64,000 bases of DNA. Origin: Pseudomonas sp. Z8(2022). GTDB lineage: Bacteria; Pseudomonadota; Gammaproteobacteria; Pseudomonadales; Pseudomonadaceae. How positions within the stretch are numbered: position 1 is the first letter of the stretch; each line of letters starts with the position of its first letter. Location: the NCBI RefSeq assembly GCF_025837155.1, contig NZ_CP107549.1:62001-126000 (forward strand), written 5' to 3'. A model generated the notes under the pieces. That model had not been told where the DNA came from, made no database searches, and saw only the letters and a list, made by a program, of their open reading frames with translations. The position numbers and the translations under genes are program-made. Shown in pieces: positions 1-9,950 of the stretch.

Positions 1-1202
1 AAGATCTGGCGCGCATTCTCAGTCAGGAGCAGGGCAAGCCGCTGGCCGAAGCCCGTGGCGAGATCCGCTACGCGGCCAGCTTCATCCCCTGGTTCGCCGA
101 AGAGGCGCGCCGGCTATACGGCCAGACCATCCCCAGCCATATCCCCGGTGCCCAGCTCGGCACGCTGAAGGAGCCGGTCGGCGTCTGCGCCCTGCTCACG
201 CCGTGGAATTTCCCCAGTGCGATGATCACTCGCAAGGCCGCTGCCGCCCTGGCGGCCGGCTGCACCGTGGTGGTCAAGCCGGCGCACGAGACGCCCTACA
301 GTGCCTTTGCCCTGGCCCAGCTGGCCGAGGAGGCGGGGTTTCCCGCCGGCGTGTTCAACGTGGTGCTGGGCGAGCCACAGATGGCCATGGAGACGCTGGT
401 CAAGGACACCCGCGTGCGTTCGGTGAGCTTCACCGGCTCGACCCGGGTCGGCAAGCTGGTGCTGCAGGCCGCCGCCGAGGACGTGAAGAAGGTGGCGCTG
501 GAGCTGGGTGGCAATGCGCCGCTGATCGTCTGCGCCGATGCCGATCTCGACCACGCCGTGCAGGTGGCGCTGGATGCCAAGTTCCAGACCTCGGGGCAGG
601 ACTGCTGCGCGGCCAACCGCATTCTGGTGGAACGCCCGGTCTATGAAGAATTCCTGCAGCGCTTCGCCAGGGCGGTGCGCGGCCTGCGTGTCGGCCCCGG
701 CAGCGACGAGCGCAACCAGATCGGCCCGCTGATGCACCAGGCCGCGCTGGATGCCACGGCCGCGCGCGTCGCCGATGCCGTCGAACGGGGCGCGCGTCTG
801 CTCGCCGGCGGCGAGCCGCATGCACTGGGCGGCTGGTTCTGGCAGCCGACGCTGCTGGCCGATGTCACCGACGACATGCGCATCTACCGCGAGGAAAACT
901 TCGCCCCCATCGCCGGCGTCCGCGCCTTCGACAGCCTGGATGAGGCCGTGGCCATGGCCAATGACACCGAATACGGCCTGGCCGCCTACATTTGTTCCAA
1001 CCGCGTGGACGTCGTCCACCCGCTGATTCGCCGCCTCGATCACGCCATGGTGGCGGTCAACGGCACCAAGTTCACCGGCCACCCGATTCCCTTCGGTGGC
1101 ATGAAAGCCTCCGGCCTCGGCCGCGAGGGTGGTACGGAAGGCTTCGAGCCCTTCGTCGAAACCAAGTACTTCTGCATCCATCATCAGGGCCAGCGCTACT
1201 GA
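1..1202 (+). CDS. NAD(P)-dependent aldehyde (succinate-semialdehyde type) dehydrogenase, 5' end missing
   Basis: The reading frame is open from base 3, so the N-terminus lies outside the window; about 399 residues are visible. They carry the ALDH landmarks: TPWNFP in the cofactor-binding region, [15 protein letters not shown] with the general-base Glu, and GQDCCAANR with the catalytic Cys (first Cys after GQD). The family oxidises an aldehyde to its acid with NAD(P)+. The closest subfamily by eye is succinate-semialdehyde dehydrogenase (GabD-like). It ends 20 bp before a class III aminotransferase, so the pair probably runs a transaminase-then-dehydrogenase route for an omega-amino acid, GABA or a polyamine product. 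Substrate is inferred. Confidence 0.9.
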   Translation, partial: DLARILSQEQGKPLAEARGEIRYAASFIPWFAEEARRLYGQTIPSHIPGAQLGTLKEPVGVCALLTPWNFPSAMITRKAAAALAAGCTVVVKPAHETPYSAFALAQLAEEAGFPAGVFNVVLGEPQMAMETLVKDTRVRSVSFTGSTRVGKLVLQAAAEDVKKVALELGGNAPLIVCADADLDHAVQVALDAKFQTSGQDCCAANRILVERPVYEEFLQRFARAVRGLRVGPGSDERNQIGPLMHQAALDATAARVADAVERGARLLAGGEPHALGGWFWQPTLLADVTDDMRIYREENFAPIAGVRAFDSLDEAVAMANDTEYGLAAYICSNRVDVVHPLIRRLDHAMVAVNGTKFTGHPIPFGGMKASGLGREGGTEGFEPFVETKYFCIHHQGQRY

Positions 1203-1222
1203 GCCCCACCCGGAGGATTTCC

Positions 1223-2599
1223 ATGAGCCATTACGACGAGCTGTTCGCCCAGGACCGTGCCCACTTCATGCACCCGTCCACTCACGCCCACGATCACGCC
1301 AGCGGCGCGCTCAAGGGACGCATCATCAAAAGCGCCTCGGGCATTCGCATCAAGGATCACGAAGGTCGCGAGCTGATCGACGCCTTCGCCGGTCTGTACT
1401 GCGTGAACATCGGCTACGGCCGCACCGAGGTGGCCGAGGCGATCTACAAGCAGGCCAAGGAGCTGGCCTACTACCACACCTACGTCGGTCACTCGACCGA
1501 GGCCATCATCGAGCTGTCGGCGCGCATCATCGACTGGGCGCCCAAGGGTATGAAGAAGGTCTACTACGGCATGTCCGGCTCGGACGCCAACGAGACCCAG
1601 ATCAAGCTGGTGCGTTACTACAACAACGTGCTCGGGCGCCCGGCGAAGAAGAAGATCATCTCGCGCCAGCGCGGCTACCACGGCTCGGGCATCATGACCG
1701 GCAGCCTCACCGGCCTGGCCAGCTTCCACCAGCATTTCGACCTGCCGCAGCCGGACATCAAGCACGCCGCCTGCCCGCACTTCTACAAGGCGCCGGCCGG
1801 CATGGACGAGGCAGCCTTCGTCCGCCACTGCGCCGAGGATCTGGAGAAACTGATCCTCGCCGAAGGCCCGGATACCGTGGCCGCCTTTATCGGTGAACCG
1901 GTGATGGGCACCGGCGGCATCATCGTCCCGCCCAAGGGTTACTGGGAGGCGATCCAGGCCGTACTGGCCAAGTACGACATCCTGCTGATCGCCGACGAAG
2001 TGGTCTGCGCCTTCGGCCGCCTCGGTACGCCGATGGGCAGTCAGATGTTCGGCATGCAGCCGGACCTGATCACCACCGCCAAGGGCCTGACCAGCGCCTA
2101 CGCACCGCTTTCCGCGGTGATCGTCGGCGAGAAGGTATGGAGCGTGATCGAAGAGGCCTCCGCCCGCGACGGCGCCATGGGCCATGGCTGGACCTATTCC
2201 GGCCACCCGATCTGCGCCGCTGCGGCGCTGGCCAACCTGGACATCCTGGAGAAGGAAAACATCGCCGCCAATGCCGCCGAAGTCGGCGCCTACCTCAACC
2301 AGCAGCTGCGCCAGACCTTCGAAGGTCATCCGCTGGTCGGTGAAGTGCGTGGCGTCGGCATGCTCGCCGCGCTGGAGTTCATGGCCGACCGCGAGGCACG
2401 CACGCCGTTCGATGCATCGCTCAAGGTGGGTCCGCGGGTCTCCGCCGCATGCCTGGAACGCGGCATGATCGCCCGTGCCATGCCGCACGGCGACATCCTT
2501 GGCTTCGCCCCGCCGCTGGTGCTGACCCGCGCCGAAGCGGACGAGGTGGTGGGCATCGCCAAGGCCGCGGTGGATGCGGTGGCCTGCGAGGTGCTCTGA
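1223..2599 (+). CDS. Class III PLP-dependent aminotransferase (omega-amino acid/polyamine type)
   Basis: The 458-residue product starts at an ATG 9 bp after a clear GGAGG. It has the full class III fold: GMSGSDANE and the RGYHG segment in the cofactor domain, LIADEVVCAFGR with the PLP-contacting Asp, and TTAKGLTSAY with the Schiff-base Lys at about residue 287. Length is normal for the family. Relatives transfer the terminal amino group of diamines, GABA or beta-alanine to pyruvate or 2-oxoglutarate. The aldehyde dehydrogenase directly upstream would oxidise the semialdehyde product, and the two genes look co-transcribed. The family is clear, the exact substrate is not. Confidence 0.9.
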   Translation: MSHYDELFAQDRAHFMHPSTHAHDHASGALKGRIIKSASGIRIKDHEGRELIDAFAGLYCVNIGYGRTEVAEAIYKQAKELAYYHTYVGHSTEAIIELSARIIDWAPKGMKKVYYGMSGSDANETQIKLVRYYNNVLGRPAKKKIISRQRGYHGSGIMTGSLTGLASFHQHFDLPQPDIKHAACPHFYKAPAGMDEAAFVRHCAEDLEKLILAEGPDTVAAFIGEPVMGTGGIIVPPKGYWEAIQAVLAKYDILLIADEVVCAFGRLGTPMGSQMFGMQPDLITTAKGLTSAYAPLSAVIVGEKVWSVIEEASARDGAMGHGWTYSGHPICAAAALANLDILEKENIAANAAEVGAYLNQQLRQTFEGHPLVGEVRGVGMLAALEFMADREARTPFDASLKVGPRVSAACLERGMIARAMPHGDILGFAPPLVLTRAEADEVVGIAKAAVDAVACEVL

Positions 2600-2615
2600 G
2601 TCGAGCAGTGCGCAA

Positions 2616-2639
2616 GGTGGATGGCTGCGGCCATCCGCC
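2616..2639. terminator. Hairpin between aminotransferase and convergent MFS gene
   Basis: Arms GGTGGATGGC and GCCATCCGCC (one G-T pairing) enclose a 4-base loop, 17 bp after the aminotransferase stop codon. There is no clean T-run, so it is either a weak terminator or a short palindromic intergenic repeat. Confidence 0.4.
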
Positions 2640-2670
2640 CTCACCCATCCCCACCGTTTCGGATATCGAT

Positions 2671-3960
2671 CTAGCGCGGCTGGGCCGCCGCCACCGGCAG
2701 CGCCTGCAGGCGCGACAGGTGCAGGGCTACGGCCAGCGCCACCAGCAGCAACGAGCCGATGAACAGGCCGAGGCCGTCCCAGCCGGCTGCCTGCCAGAAC
2801 ACGCCGCCCAGGGTACCGGCCACGCTGGAGCCGACGTAGTAGCAGAACAGGTACAGCGACGACGCCTGCCCCTTGGCCTGGGTGGCACGGCGGCCGATCC
2901 AGCTGCTCGCCACCGAGTGGGCGCCGAAGAAGCCGAAGGTGAACAGCAGCATGCCCACCAGTACCGCCGCCAGGTTGTCGACGATGGTCAGGGCCAGCCC
3001 GCCGAGCATCAGGCCGATGACCGCCCACAGCACCTTGCGCCGGCCCAGCTTGTCGCCCAGTGCGCCAATTTGCGCCGAGCTGTAGATACCGGACAGGTAC
3101 ACCACCGAGAGCAGGCCGATGCTGGTCTGGTCCAGGCGGAACGGCGCCTCGATCAGGCGGTAGCCGATGTAATTGAACAGGGTGACGAAACTGCCCATCA
3201 GCAGGAAGCCGAGCAGGAACAGCCAGGGCAACCCGGCATCGCGGAACTGCAGGGTGTAGCCCTGCAGCAGGCTGCGTGGGCGCAGCGAGCGTGGGCGGAA
3301 GTTGCGCGACACCGGCAGCAGGCGCCAGAACAGCAGCCCGGCCAGTACGCCCAGACCGCCAAGTGTGCCCAGCACGGCGTGCCAGGACATGTAGTCGACC
3401 AGTACCCCGCTGAGCAGGCGCCCGCTCATGCCGCCGATGGCGTTGCCACCGATATACACGCCCATGGCCAGGCCCAGGTGCAGCGGGTCGATTTCCTCAC
3501 TGAGGTAGCTCATGGCCACGGCCGCCAGGCCGCTCAGGGCCAGGCCGACCAGTGCGCGCATCAGCAGCACGCCTTCCCAGGTCGGCATCAGCGCGCTGCC
3601 GACGGTGAACAGCGCCGCGGCCAGCAGCGAGACCACCATCACCGGCTTGCGTCCGAGCGCATCGGACAGCGGGCCGGTGATCAGCAGGCCGACGGCCATG
3701 GTGATGGTCGACACCGAGAGAATCAGGCTGCTCTGCGCCGCGCTCAGGGCGAACTGCTGCGACAGCATGGGCATCATCGGCTGCACGCAGTAGAGCAAGG
3801 CAAAGGTGGCGAAACCGCCGCAGCACATCGCCAGCAGGGTGCGCAAAAAGGCGTGGGTGCCCTTCTCGATATAGACGGGAGCCGCAGTCAGGCTGCCAGG
3901 AGCAGGCTCCTCGTCGGCGGGTACGCACTCGTTGGGCGCGTGGGGAACGGGTTGGCGCAT
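2671..3960 (-). CDS. ynfM: MFS exporter, YnfM-like
   Basis: A 429-residue membrane protein with about 12 hydrophobic segments after a 40-residue polar N-terminus. The MFS signature between TM2 and TM3 is present (GPLSDALGRKP), with a second copy in the C-terminal half (GALGDKLGRRK). The family moves small solutes, often drugs or sugars, outward using the proton gradient. It is divergent from a LysR regulator, the same pairing as ynfM/ynfL in E. coli, which supports the subfamily and suggests control by that regulator. The substrate cannot be read from sequence. Confidence 0.85.
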   Translation of the reverse strand: MRQPVPHAPNECVPADEEPAPGSLTAAPVYIEKGTHAFLRTLLAMCCGGFATFALLYCVQPMMPMLSQQFALSAAQSSLILSVSTITMAVGLLITGPLSDALGRKPVMVVSLLAAALFTVGSALMPTWEGVLLMRALVGLALSGLAAVAMSYLSEEIDPLHLGLAMGVYIGGNAIGGMSGRLLSGVLVDYMSWHAVLGTLGGLGVLAGLLFWRLLPVSRNFRPRSLRPRSLLQGYTLQFRDAGLPWLFLLGFLLMGSFVTLFNYIGYRLIEAPFRLDQTSIGLLSVVYLSGIYSSAQIGALGDKLGRRKVLWAVIGLMLGGLALTIVDNLAAVLVGMLLFTFGFFGAHSVASSWIGRRATQAKGQASSLYLFCYYVGSSVAGTLGGVFWQAAGWDGLGLFIGSLLLVALAVALHLSRLQALPVAAAQPR

Positions 3961-4131
3961 GGTGACCTCGTGGGCGTGCGTTTTTCGGGCAAAGACCTGC
4001 CGTCACGCAGGGATCTGCCCGCGCGAGGACTGTTCTTGTCGTTGGAATGCCACAAGGATAAGTAGGACGCTATTTTTCATCCAATATAATATTCGACACC
4101 AATGATATGTTTTGCGACTTATGGAGGGCTC

Positions 4132-5031
4132 ATGGAGCTGCGTCACCTGCGCTATTTCGTCGCCGTCGCCGAGGAGCTGCATTTCGGCCGGGCCGCCGAA
4201 CTGCTGGGCATTTCCCAGCCGCCGCTGAGCCAGCAGATCCAGGCGCTGGAGCAGGAGTTGGGCGTGCGCTTGTTCGAGCGCAGCAACCGGCATGTGGCGC
4301 TGACCGATGCCGGCCGGCTATTTCTCGAGGAAACCCGTCAGACCCTGGCCCAGGTCAGTCGCTCGGTGGACGTGGTGCGGCGCGCCGAACAGGGCGAGAT
4401 CGGCGAGCTGCAGATCGGCTTCACCGCGTCGGCTCCTTTCGTCTCGATGATCCCCCGCGCGGTGTTCGCCTTCCGTCAGGCCTTTCCTGCCGTGCACCTG
4501 AATCTACAGGAGATGACCAGCAGCGAGGTCAGCCAGGCGCTGATCGAACGCAAGCTGCAGATCGGCATGATCCGCCCGCTGGAGCTGCCGGCCGAGCTGG
4601 AAGCGGTGGAGTTGCTGCGCGAGCCGCTGATGGCCCTGCTGCATGCCAATCACCCGCTGGCCGCTGACGAGGATCAGGGGTTGGCGCTGGCCGAGCTGGC
4701 CGACGAGCCATTCGTGTTCTTTCCACGGGGTCATGGCACCGGGCTTTACCCGCAGTTGTTCAACCTGGCGCGCCAGGCCGGTTTCAGCCCAAGGGTCAGC
4801 CAGGAAGCGCACGAAGCGATGACCATCATCGGCCTGGTGGCCGCCGGTCTCGGGGTTTCGGTGTTGCCCTCGTCGTTTCGCCGGGTGCGGATCGACGGGG
4901 TGGTGTTTCGCCCGCTGCTCGACGCCGATGCCACCACCGCGGTCTGGCTGGTCAAGCGTCGCCAGGAGCATTCACCGCTGGCGCAGGCCTTCGTCGATCT
5001 GCTGACCCGGGAAGTGCAGGCGATGCAGTAG
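4132..5031 (+). CDS. LysR-family regulator, YnfL-like
   Basis: A 299-residue LysR protein. The N-terminal winged helix-turn-helix is evident (LRYFVAVAEELHFGRAAELL, then ISQPPLSQQIQALEQELG), followed by a substrate-binding effector domain. I chose the ATG at 4132, preceded by GGAGG, over an upstream ATG at 4102, because the family begins MELRHLRYF. The gene is divergent from the MFS exporter with about 170 bp between starts, typical of a LysR protein acting on its neighbour from a shared promoter region. Confidence 0.9.
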   Translation: MELRHLRYFVAVAEELHFGRAAELLGISQPPLSQQIQALEQELGVRLFERSNRHVALTDAGRLFLEETRQTLAQVSRSVDVVRRAEQGEIGELQIGFTASAPFVSMIPRAVFAFRQAFPAVHLNLQEMTSSEVSQALIERKLQIGMIRPLELPAELEAVELLREPLMALLHANHPLAADEDQGLALAELADEPFVFFPRGHGTGLYPQLFNLARQAGFSPRVSQEAHEAMTIIGLVAAGLGVSVLPSSFRRVRIDGVVFRPLLDADATTAVWLVKRRQEHSPLAQAFVDLLTREVQAMQ

Positions 5032-5058
5032 GTCGCGGAGGCGTCATCTGCCCGATGC

Positions 5059-5379
5059 TCAGGGGCGGGCGGGCTTGTCCAGCTTGCGCAGGAACACGGT
5101 CATTTCCTTCTCCGCCTGCTTGTCGCCCTTGTCCTGCGCAGCGGTGATGCCCTGTTGCCAGGCCGTCCGTGCGCCGTCCGCATCTCCGCCTGTTTGAAGA
5201 GCCTTGCCCAGCAGCTTCCAGGCGGCGGAATAGTTCGGGTCGAGTTCGACGCAGCGTTGCAGGTGCTCGGCTGCCCGCGCGGCGTTGCCGCCATCCAGAT
5301 ACGCCTTGCCCAGACCGAAGCGCAGCAGGGCATTGTCCTTGCCGCTGGCCAGCATTCTTTCCAGTGCCTCGGTACTCAT
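5059..5379 (-). CDS. Small tetratricopeptide-repeat protein
   Basis: A 106-residue soluble protein with two recognisable TPR units (around LLRFGLGKAYLDGGNAARAA and YSAAWKLLGKALQTGGDADG) and a Lys-rich tail. There is no signal peptide. It lies 88 bp downstream of trkA on the same strand and may be the last gene of that operon. TPR proteins scaffold protein contacts; no specific partner can be named. Confidence 0.75.
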   Translation of the reverse strand: MSTEALERMLASGKDNALLRFGLGKAYLDGGNAARAAEHLQRCVELDPNYSAAWKLLGKALQTGGDADGARTAWQQGITAAQDKGDKQAEKEMTVFLRKLDKPARP

Positions 5380-5467
5380 CAGGGTTCTCCCGGTAGGCGC
5401 GAATTGCTTCGCAAGCAGCTGATATCCAGCCCCAGGGCTGGTCGCGCATGACGCGCCCTCGGCAACG

Positions 5468-6841
5468 TCAGAAGAAGGTCAGACCCGCCTGGAACAGCCG
5501 CTCGACGTCGCGAATGTACTTCTTGTCGACCAGGAACAGGATCACGTGGTCGCCGGACTCGATCACCGTGCTGTCGTGGGCGATCAGCACGGTCTCGTCG
5601 CGGATGATGGCGCCGATGGTAGTACTCGGCGGCAGGGCGATATCTTCGATGGCGCGGCCGATGACCTTGCTCGACTTGGCATCGCCATGGGCAATCACTT
5701 CCAGCGCTTCCGCCGCGCCCCGGCGCAGGCTGTGCACGCTCTCGATATCGCCACGACGCACATGGGTCAGCAGGGTGCCGATGGTGGCCAGCTGCGGGCT
5801 GATGGCAATGTCGATCTCGCCACCCTGGACCAGGTCGACATAGGCCGGATTGTTGATGATGGTCATCACCTTGCGCGCGCCCAGACGCTTGGCCAGCAGC
5901 GACGACATGATGTTGGCCTCGTCGTCGTTGGTCAGGGCGAGGAAGATGTCGGCGTCGTTGATGTTCTCTTCCACCAGCAGGTCGCGATCCGAGGCGCTGC
6001 CCTGCAGCACGATGGTGCTGTCGAGATTCTCCGACAGGTAGCGGCAGCGCGCCGGGTTCATCTCGATGATCTTCACCTGGTAGCGACTTTCGATGGCTTC
6101 GGCCAGGCGTTCGCCGATATTGCCGCCGCCAGCGATAACCACGCGCTTGTAGCTGTCCTCGAGGCGGCGCATCTCGCTCATCACCGCGCGAATGTGTGCC
6201 TTGGCGGCGATGAAGAACACTTCGTCATCGGCCTCGATCACGGTATCGCCCTTGGGCATGATCGGCCGGTTGCGACGGAAGATGGCCGCCACGCGCGTGT
6301 CGACGGTGGGCATGTGCGCACGGATCTGGCGTAGTTGCTGGCCCACCAGCGGGCCGCCGTAATAGGCCTTGACCGCCACCAGCTGCGCCTTGCCTTCGGC
6401 GAAGTCGATCACCTGCAGGGCGCCGGGGTATTCGATAAGGCGCTTGATGTAATTGGTCACCACCTGCTCGGGGCTGATCAGCACGTCGACCGGGATCGCC
6501 TCGTTGTTGAACAGTGCTTCGCGGGTCAGGTAGGCAGCCTCGCGCACCCGGGCGATGCGTGTCGGCGTGCGGAACAGGGTGAAGGCCACCTGGCAGGCGA
6601 TCATGTTGACTTCATCGCTGTTGGTCACCGCCACCAGCATGTCGGCATCGTCCGCCCCGGCCTGGCGCAGCACGGTGGGGAAAGAGCCCTTGCCCTGCAC
6701 GGTGCGAATGTCCAGACGGTCGCCGAGATCGCGCAGGCGATCACCATCGGTGTCGACCACGGTGATGTCGTTGGCCTCGCTGGCAAGGTGTTCCGCCAGG
6801 GTACCGCCCACCTGTCCGGCGCCGAGAATGATGATTTTCAC
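5468..6841 (-). CDS. trkA: Trk potassium uptake regulatory subunit TrkA
   Basis: A 457-residue peripheral membrane protein with two RCK units. Each begins with a Rossmann NAD(H)-binding motif, GAGQVGG near residue 7 and GGGNIGE near residue 235, and each is followed by a TrkA-C lobe. TrkA gates the TrkH/TrkG K+ channel in response to nucleotides. Length is the normal full-length form. It ends the tight run def-fmt-rsmB-trkA, with only 11 bp between rsmB and trkA. Confidence 0.97.
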   Translation of the reverse strand: MKIIILGAGQVGGTLAEHLASEANDITVVDTDGDRLRDLGDRLDIRTVQGKGSFPTVLRQAGADDADMLVAVTNSDEVNMIACQVAFTLFRTPTRIARVREAAYLTREALFNNEAIPVDVLISPEQVVTNYIKRLIEYPGALQVIDFAEGKAQLVAVKAYYGGPLVGQQLRQIRAHMPTVDTRVAAIFRRNRPIMPKGDTVIEADDEVFFIAAKAHIRAVMSEMRRLEDSYKRVVIAGGGNIGERLAEAIESRYQVKIIEMNPARCRYLSENLDSTIVLQGSASDRDLLVEENINDADIFLALTNDDEANIMSSLLAKRLGARKVMTIINNPAYVDLVQGGEIDIAISPQLATIGTLLTHVRRGDIESVHSLRRGAAEALEVIAHGDAKSSKVIGRAIEDIALPPSTTIGAIIRDETVLIAHDSTVIESGDHVILFLVDKKYIRDVERLFQAGLTFF

Positions 6842-6852
6842 TGATCACTCCG

Positions 6853-8166
6853 TTAGCTGTGGCTGGTCACAGCGCTCTTTGTCAGCTTGGCATAGTAGAA
6901 GCCGTCGTGGCCGTCGATTTGCGGCAGCAACTGGCGGCCATGCTCTGGCTGCAGGCCGAACTCACCGGCGATGGCGACTTCCCTGGCGTCATGCGTGCGT
7001 GTCAGGAACGCGGCAATGGTCTCGCTGTTTTCCGTCGGCAGCACCGAGCAGGTGGCATAGAGCAGGATGCCGCCAGGCGCCAGGGTCGGCCACAGGGCAT
7101 CGAGCAGTTCACCCTGCAATTGCGCCAGGGAGGGGATGTCCTGGGGCTGGCGGGTCAGCTTGATGTCCGGGTGGCGGCGAATCACGCCGGTGGCCGAGCA
7201 GGGCGCGTCGAGCAGAATGCGCTGGAACGGCTGGCCGTCCCACCAGGCGCCGGTATCGCGTCCGTCGGCGGCGATCAGCGTGGCCTGCAGCTGCAGGCGC
7301 TCGAGATTCTCGCGCACGCGCGCCAGGCGTTTGGGCTCCAGGTCGACGGCAACCACTTCGCTCAGGTCCGGCTCGACCTCCAGCAGATGGCAGGTCTTGC
7401 CGCCCGGTGCGGCGCAGGCGTCCAGCACGCGTTGGCCGGGCGCCAGTTCGAGCAGGTCGGCGGCCAGTTGTGCGGCTTCGTCCTGCACGCTGACGCGTCC
7501 TTCCCTGAAGCCCGGCAGCGTGGTCACGTCGCAGGGCTGCAGCAGGCGCACGCCATCGCGGCTGAAGCGGCAGGGTTCAGCGGCCAGACCGGCGCCACGC
7601 AACTCGTCGAGGTAGGCATCGCGGCTGCCGTGGCGGCGATTGACCCGCAGGATCAGCGGCGGATGGGCATTGTTGGCGGCGCAGATGGCCTGCCAGTGCT
7701 CGGGCCAGAAGGCCTTGAGCTGTTTTTGCAGCCAGCGCGGGTGTGCGCTGTGCAGCACCGGATCGCGGTCGAGTTCGGCAAACAGAACCTCGTGCTCGCG
7801 TTGGGCGCGGCGCAGCACGGCGTTGAGCAGGCCCTTGGCCCAGGGTTTCTTCAGCACCCCGGCGCAGCCGACCGTTTCGCCGATGGCGGCATGTTCGGGG
7901 ATGCGGCTGTGCAGCAACTGGTAGAGGCCGATCAGCAGCAGGGCTTCGACGTCCCTGTCGGCGGCCTTGAAGGGCTTCTCCAGCAGCTTGTCCGCCAGAA
8001 GTTGCAGACGCGGCTGCCAGCGTGCCGCGCCGAAAGCCAGGTCCTGCGCCAGGGCACGGTCGTGGTGTTCGACCTTGTCCAGCTGCGGTGGCAGGCTGCT
8101 GCCCAGCGAAGCCTTGCCGGAGAGCACGGCGGTCAGGGCGCGGGCGGCCGCCAGGCGCGGGTTCAT
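6853..8166 (-). CDS. rsmB: 16S rRNA (cytosine-C5)-methyltransferase RsmB
   Basis: A 437-residue protein: an N-terminal NusB-like RNA-binding domain (about residues 1-140) followed by a SAM-dependent Fmu/NOL1 domain. The SAM motif is [10 protein letters not shown], and the two family cysteines are in [10 protein letters not shown] and LYATCSV. E. coli RsmB methylates C967 of 16S rRNA. Its ATG overlaps the fmt stop codon (ATGA), so the two are translationally coupled. Confidence 0.96.
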   Translation of the reverse strand: MNPRLAAARALTAVLSGKASLGSSLPPQLDKVEHHDRALAQDLAFGAARWQPRLQLLADKLLEKPFKAADRDVEALLLIGLYQLLHSRIPEHAAIGETVGCAGVLKKPWAKGLLNAVLRRAQREHEVLFAELDRDPVLHSAHPRWLQKQLKAFWPEHWQAICAANNAHPPLILRVNRRHGSRDAYLDELRGAGLAAEPCRFSRDGVRLLQPCDVTTLPGFREGRVSVQDEAAQLAADLLELAPGQRVLDACAAPGGKTCHLLEVEPDLSEVVAVDLEPKRLARVRENLERLQLQATLIAADGRDTGAWWDGQPFQRILLDAPCSATGVIRRHPDIKLTRQPQDIPSLAQLQGELLDALWPTLAPGGILLYATCSVLPTENSETIAAFLTRTHDAREVAIAGEFGLQPEHGRQLLPQIDGHDGFYYAKLTKSAVTSHS

Positions 8167-9095
8167 TGGCCGAGCACCAGGCCGGCGGCGAACTGCTCGC
8201 GGCGGCTGTTGTACAGGTCGGCGAAGGCCAGCGGCTTGCCGCCGGGCAACTGCAGGCGGGTCAGGCGCAGCGCACCCTCGCCACAGGCTACGGTCAGGCC
8301 GTGCTTGTCGGCGGCGAGAATGCTGCCGGGAGTGCCCTTGCCCTCGCCGATCTCGGCGGCATGCACTTTCAACGCATCACCGTTCAGTGTGGTATGGCAG
8401 ATCGGCCAGGGGTGGAAGGCGCGCACCAGACGCTCCAGCTCGACGGCCGGGCGGTTGAAATCGAGGCGCGCTTCGTCCTTGTTCAGCTTGTGTGCATAGT
8501 TGGCCAAGGCGTCGTCCTGCACCTCGCCCTTCAGCGTGCCGGCGGCCAGGCCGTCGATGGCCTGCAGTACGGCCTGCGGGCCAAGTCGGGCCAGGCGGTC
8601 ATGCAGCGTGCCGCCAGTGTCGTCGGGGCTGATCGGCGTGCTCACCTTGAGCAACATCGGGCCTGTGTCGAGGCCGGCTTCCATCTGCATCACGGTGACG
8701 CCGCTCTCGGCATCGCCGGCCTGCACCGCACGCTGGATCGGTGCGGCGCCGCGCCAGCGCGGCAGCAACGAGGCGTGGCTGTTGATGCAGCCCAGGCGCG
8801 GGGTGTCGAGCACCACCTGCGGCAGGATCAGGCCGTAGGCCACCACCACCATCAGATCCGGCTTGAGCGCGGCCAGCTCGGCCTGCGCCTCTTCATTGCG
8901 CAGGCTGGCCGGCTGATGGACCGGGATGCCGTGCTCGACGGCCAGCTGCTTGACCGGGCTCGGCATCAGCTTCTGGCCGCGACCGGCCGGGCGATCCGGC
9001 TGGGTGTAGACGGCGATGATCTGGTGCGGGCTGGCCAGCAGGGCCTTGAGGTGTTCGGCGGCGAATTCCGGGGTGCCGGCAAAGACGATACGCAT
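8163..9095 (-). CDS. fmt: Methionyl-tRNA formyltransferase
   Basis: A 310-residue enzyme that formylates initiator Met-tRNA from 10-formyl-THF. The GART-type active site is clear: [16 protein letters not shown] holds the catalytic Asn and His, and the C-terminal tRNA-binding domain is intact. It normally sits directly behind def. Here a 166-bp palindromic element lies between the two. It overlaps rsmB by 4 bp. Confidence 0.97.
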   Translation of the reverse strand: MRIVFAGTPEFAAEHLKALLASPHQIIAVYTQPDRPAGRGQKLMPSPVKQLAVEHGIPVHQPASLRNEEAQAELAALKPDLMVVVAYGLILPQVVLDTPRLGCINSHASLLPRWRGAAPIQRAVQAGDAESGVTVMQMEAGLDTGPMLLKVSTPISPDDTGGTLHDRLARLGPQAVLQAIDGLAAGTLKGEVQDDALANYAHKLNKDEARLDFNRPAVELERLVRAFHPWPICHTTLNGDALKVHAAEIGEGKGTPGSILAADKHGLTVACGEGALRLTRLQLPGGKPLAFADLYNSRREQFAAGLVLGQ

Positions 9096-9111
9096 GGGGT
9101 CACCAAAGAAA

Positions 9112-9277
9112 AAGGCTTGCCTGGCAGGTCACATGGAAACTACTGCGCTCGGTTATGCCGCGTTGAAAACAGGCTCGGACTGCTCATTTACAGCTCGTAA
9201 ACTCCGCGTCCTCGTCTGTTTTCGCCTTGCCTAACCTTCGCTCGTGACGTTTCCATGCGACCTGCTACGCAAGCCTT
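9112..9277. repeat. 166-bp imperfect palindrome between def and fmt
   Basis: The two halves are inverted copies: AAGGCTTGC at 9112 pairs with GCAAGCCTT ending at 9277. Further in, GCAGGTC-CATGGAAAC, GGTTA, GAAAACAG, GGAC and TTTAC blocks match their counterparts in order. The centre is TTTAC-AGCTCG-TAAA near 9194. I count roughly three quarters of positions paired over 80-bp arms. No protein is encoded. It has the look of a non-autonomous repeat (MITE- or REP-like), or a very long RNA hairpin in the def-fmt transcript. Copies elsewhere in the genome cannot be checked from here. Confidence 0.8.
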
Positions 9278-9290
9278 GGGAATAAATGAA

Positions 9291-9797
9291 TCAGGCGCGC
9301 TGGCGATGCTGTTTTTCCAGCTTCTTCTTGATCCGGTCGCGCTTGAGGTTGGAAAGGTAGTCAACGAACAGCTTGCCGTTGAGGTGATCGCACTCGTGCT
9401 GGATGCACACGGCGAGCAGGCCTTCGGCGATCAGCTCGTAAGGCTGGCCATTACGATCCAGCGCCTTGATCTTCACCTTCTGCGGACGATCGACGTTCTC
9501 GTAGAAACCGGGCACCGACAGGCAGCCTTCCTGGTACTGGTCCATCTCTTCGGTCAGCGGTTCGAACTCGGGATTGATGAAGACCCGCGGCTCGGACTTG
9601 TCCTCGGACAGATCCATGACCACCACGCGCTTGTGCACGTTGACCTGCGTCGCGGCCAGGCCGATACCGGGTGCGTCATACATGGTCTCGAACATGTCGT
9701 CGATCAGCTGGCGGATGGAGTCGTCCACAACGTCCACCGGTTTGGCGATGGTACGCAGGCGTGGATCAGGAAATTCGAGGATATTCAGGATCGCCAT
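9291..9797 (-). CDS. def: Peptide deformylase
   Basis: A 168-residue metalloenzyme that removes the N-formyl group from nascent proteins. All three family motifs are present: GIGLAATQV (motif 1), GCLSVPG with the metal ligand Cys92, and HECDH (His134, Glu135, His138). Length is standard. It is first in the minus-strand run def-fmt-rsmB-trkA and divergent from tsaP. Confidence 0.97.
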   Translation of the reverse strand: MAILNILEFPDPRLRTIAKPVDVVDDSIRQLIDDMFETMYDAPGIGLAATQVNVHKRVVVMDLSEDKSEPRVFINPEFEPLTEEMDQYQEGCLSVPGFYENVDRPQKVKIKALDRNGQPYELIAEGLLAVCIQHECDHLNGKLFVDYLSNLKRDRIKKKLEKQHRQRA

Positions 9798-9950
9798 ATG
9801 CGTTTGTGATGCACTTGTGGAATAAAGTCAAAATCCGCTGCTAAGATGATGAACAGCATTGAAAAACGGCTTCACGCCGCGTATTCAGCGGGTTTGGCAC
9901 GCGGCGCTAGGGCGCTTCACGTGAAGGCACATAATAAAGGGATTCACCGT

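Noticed and set aside
1196..3028. A 610-codon minus-strand frame across the aminotransferase and the 3' part of the MFS gene.
   Set aside because: It conflicts with two convincing genes and lacks protein-like composition.
2449..4065. A long plus-strand frame opposite the MFS gene.
   Set aside because: Gln/Ala/His-rich translation with no domain; the MFS protein on the minus strand is clear.
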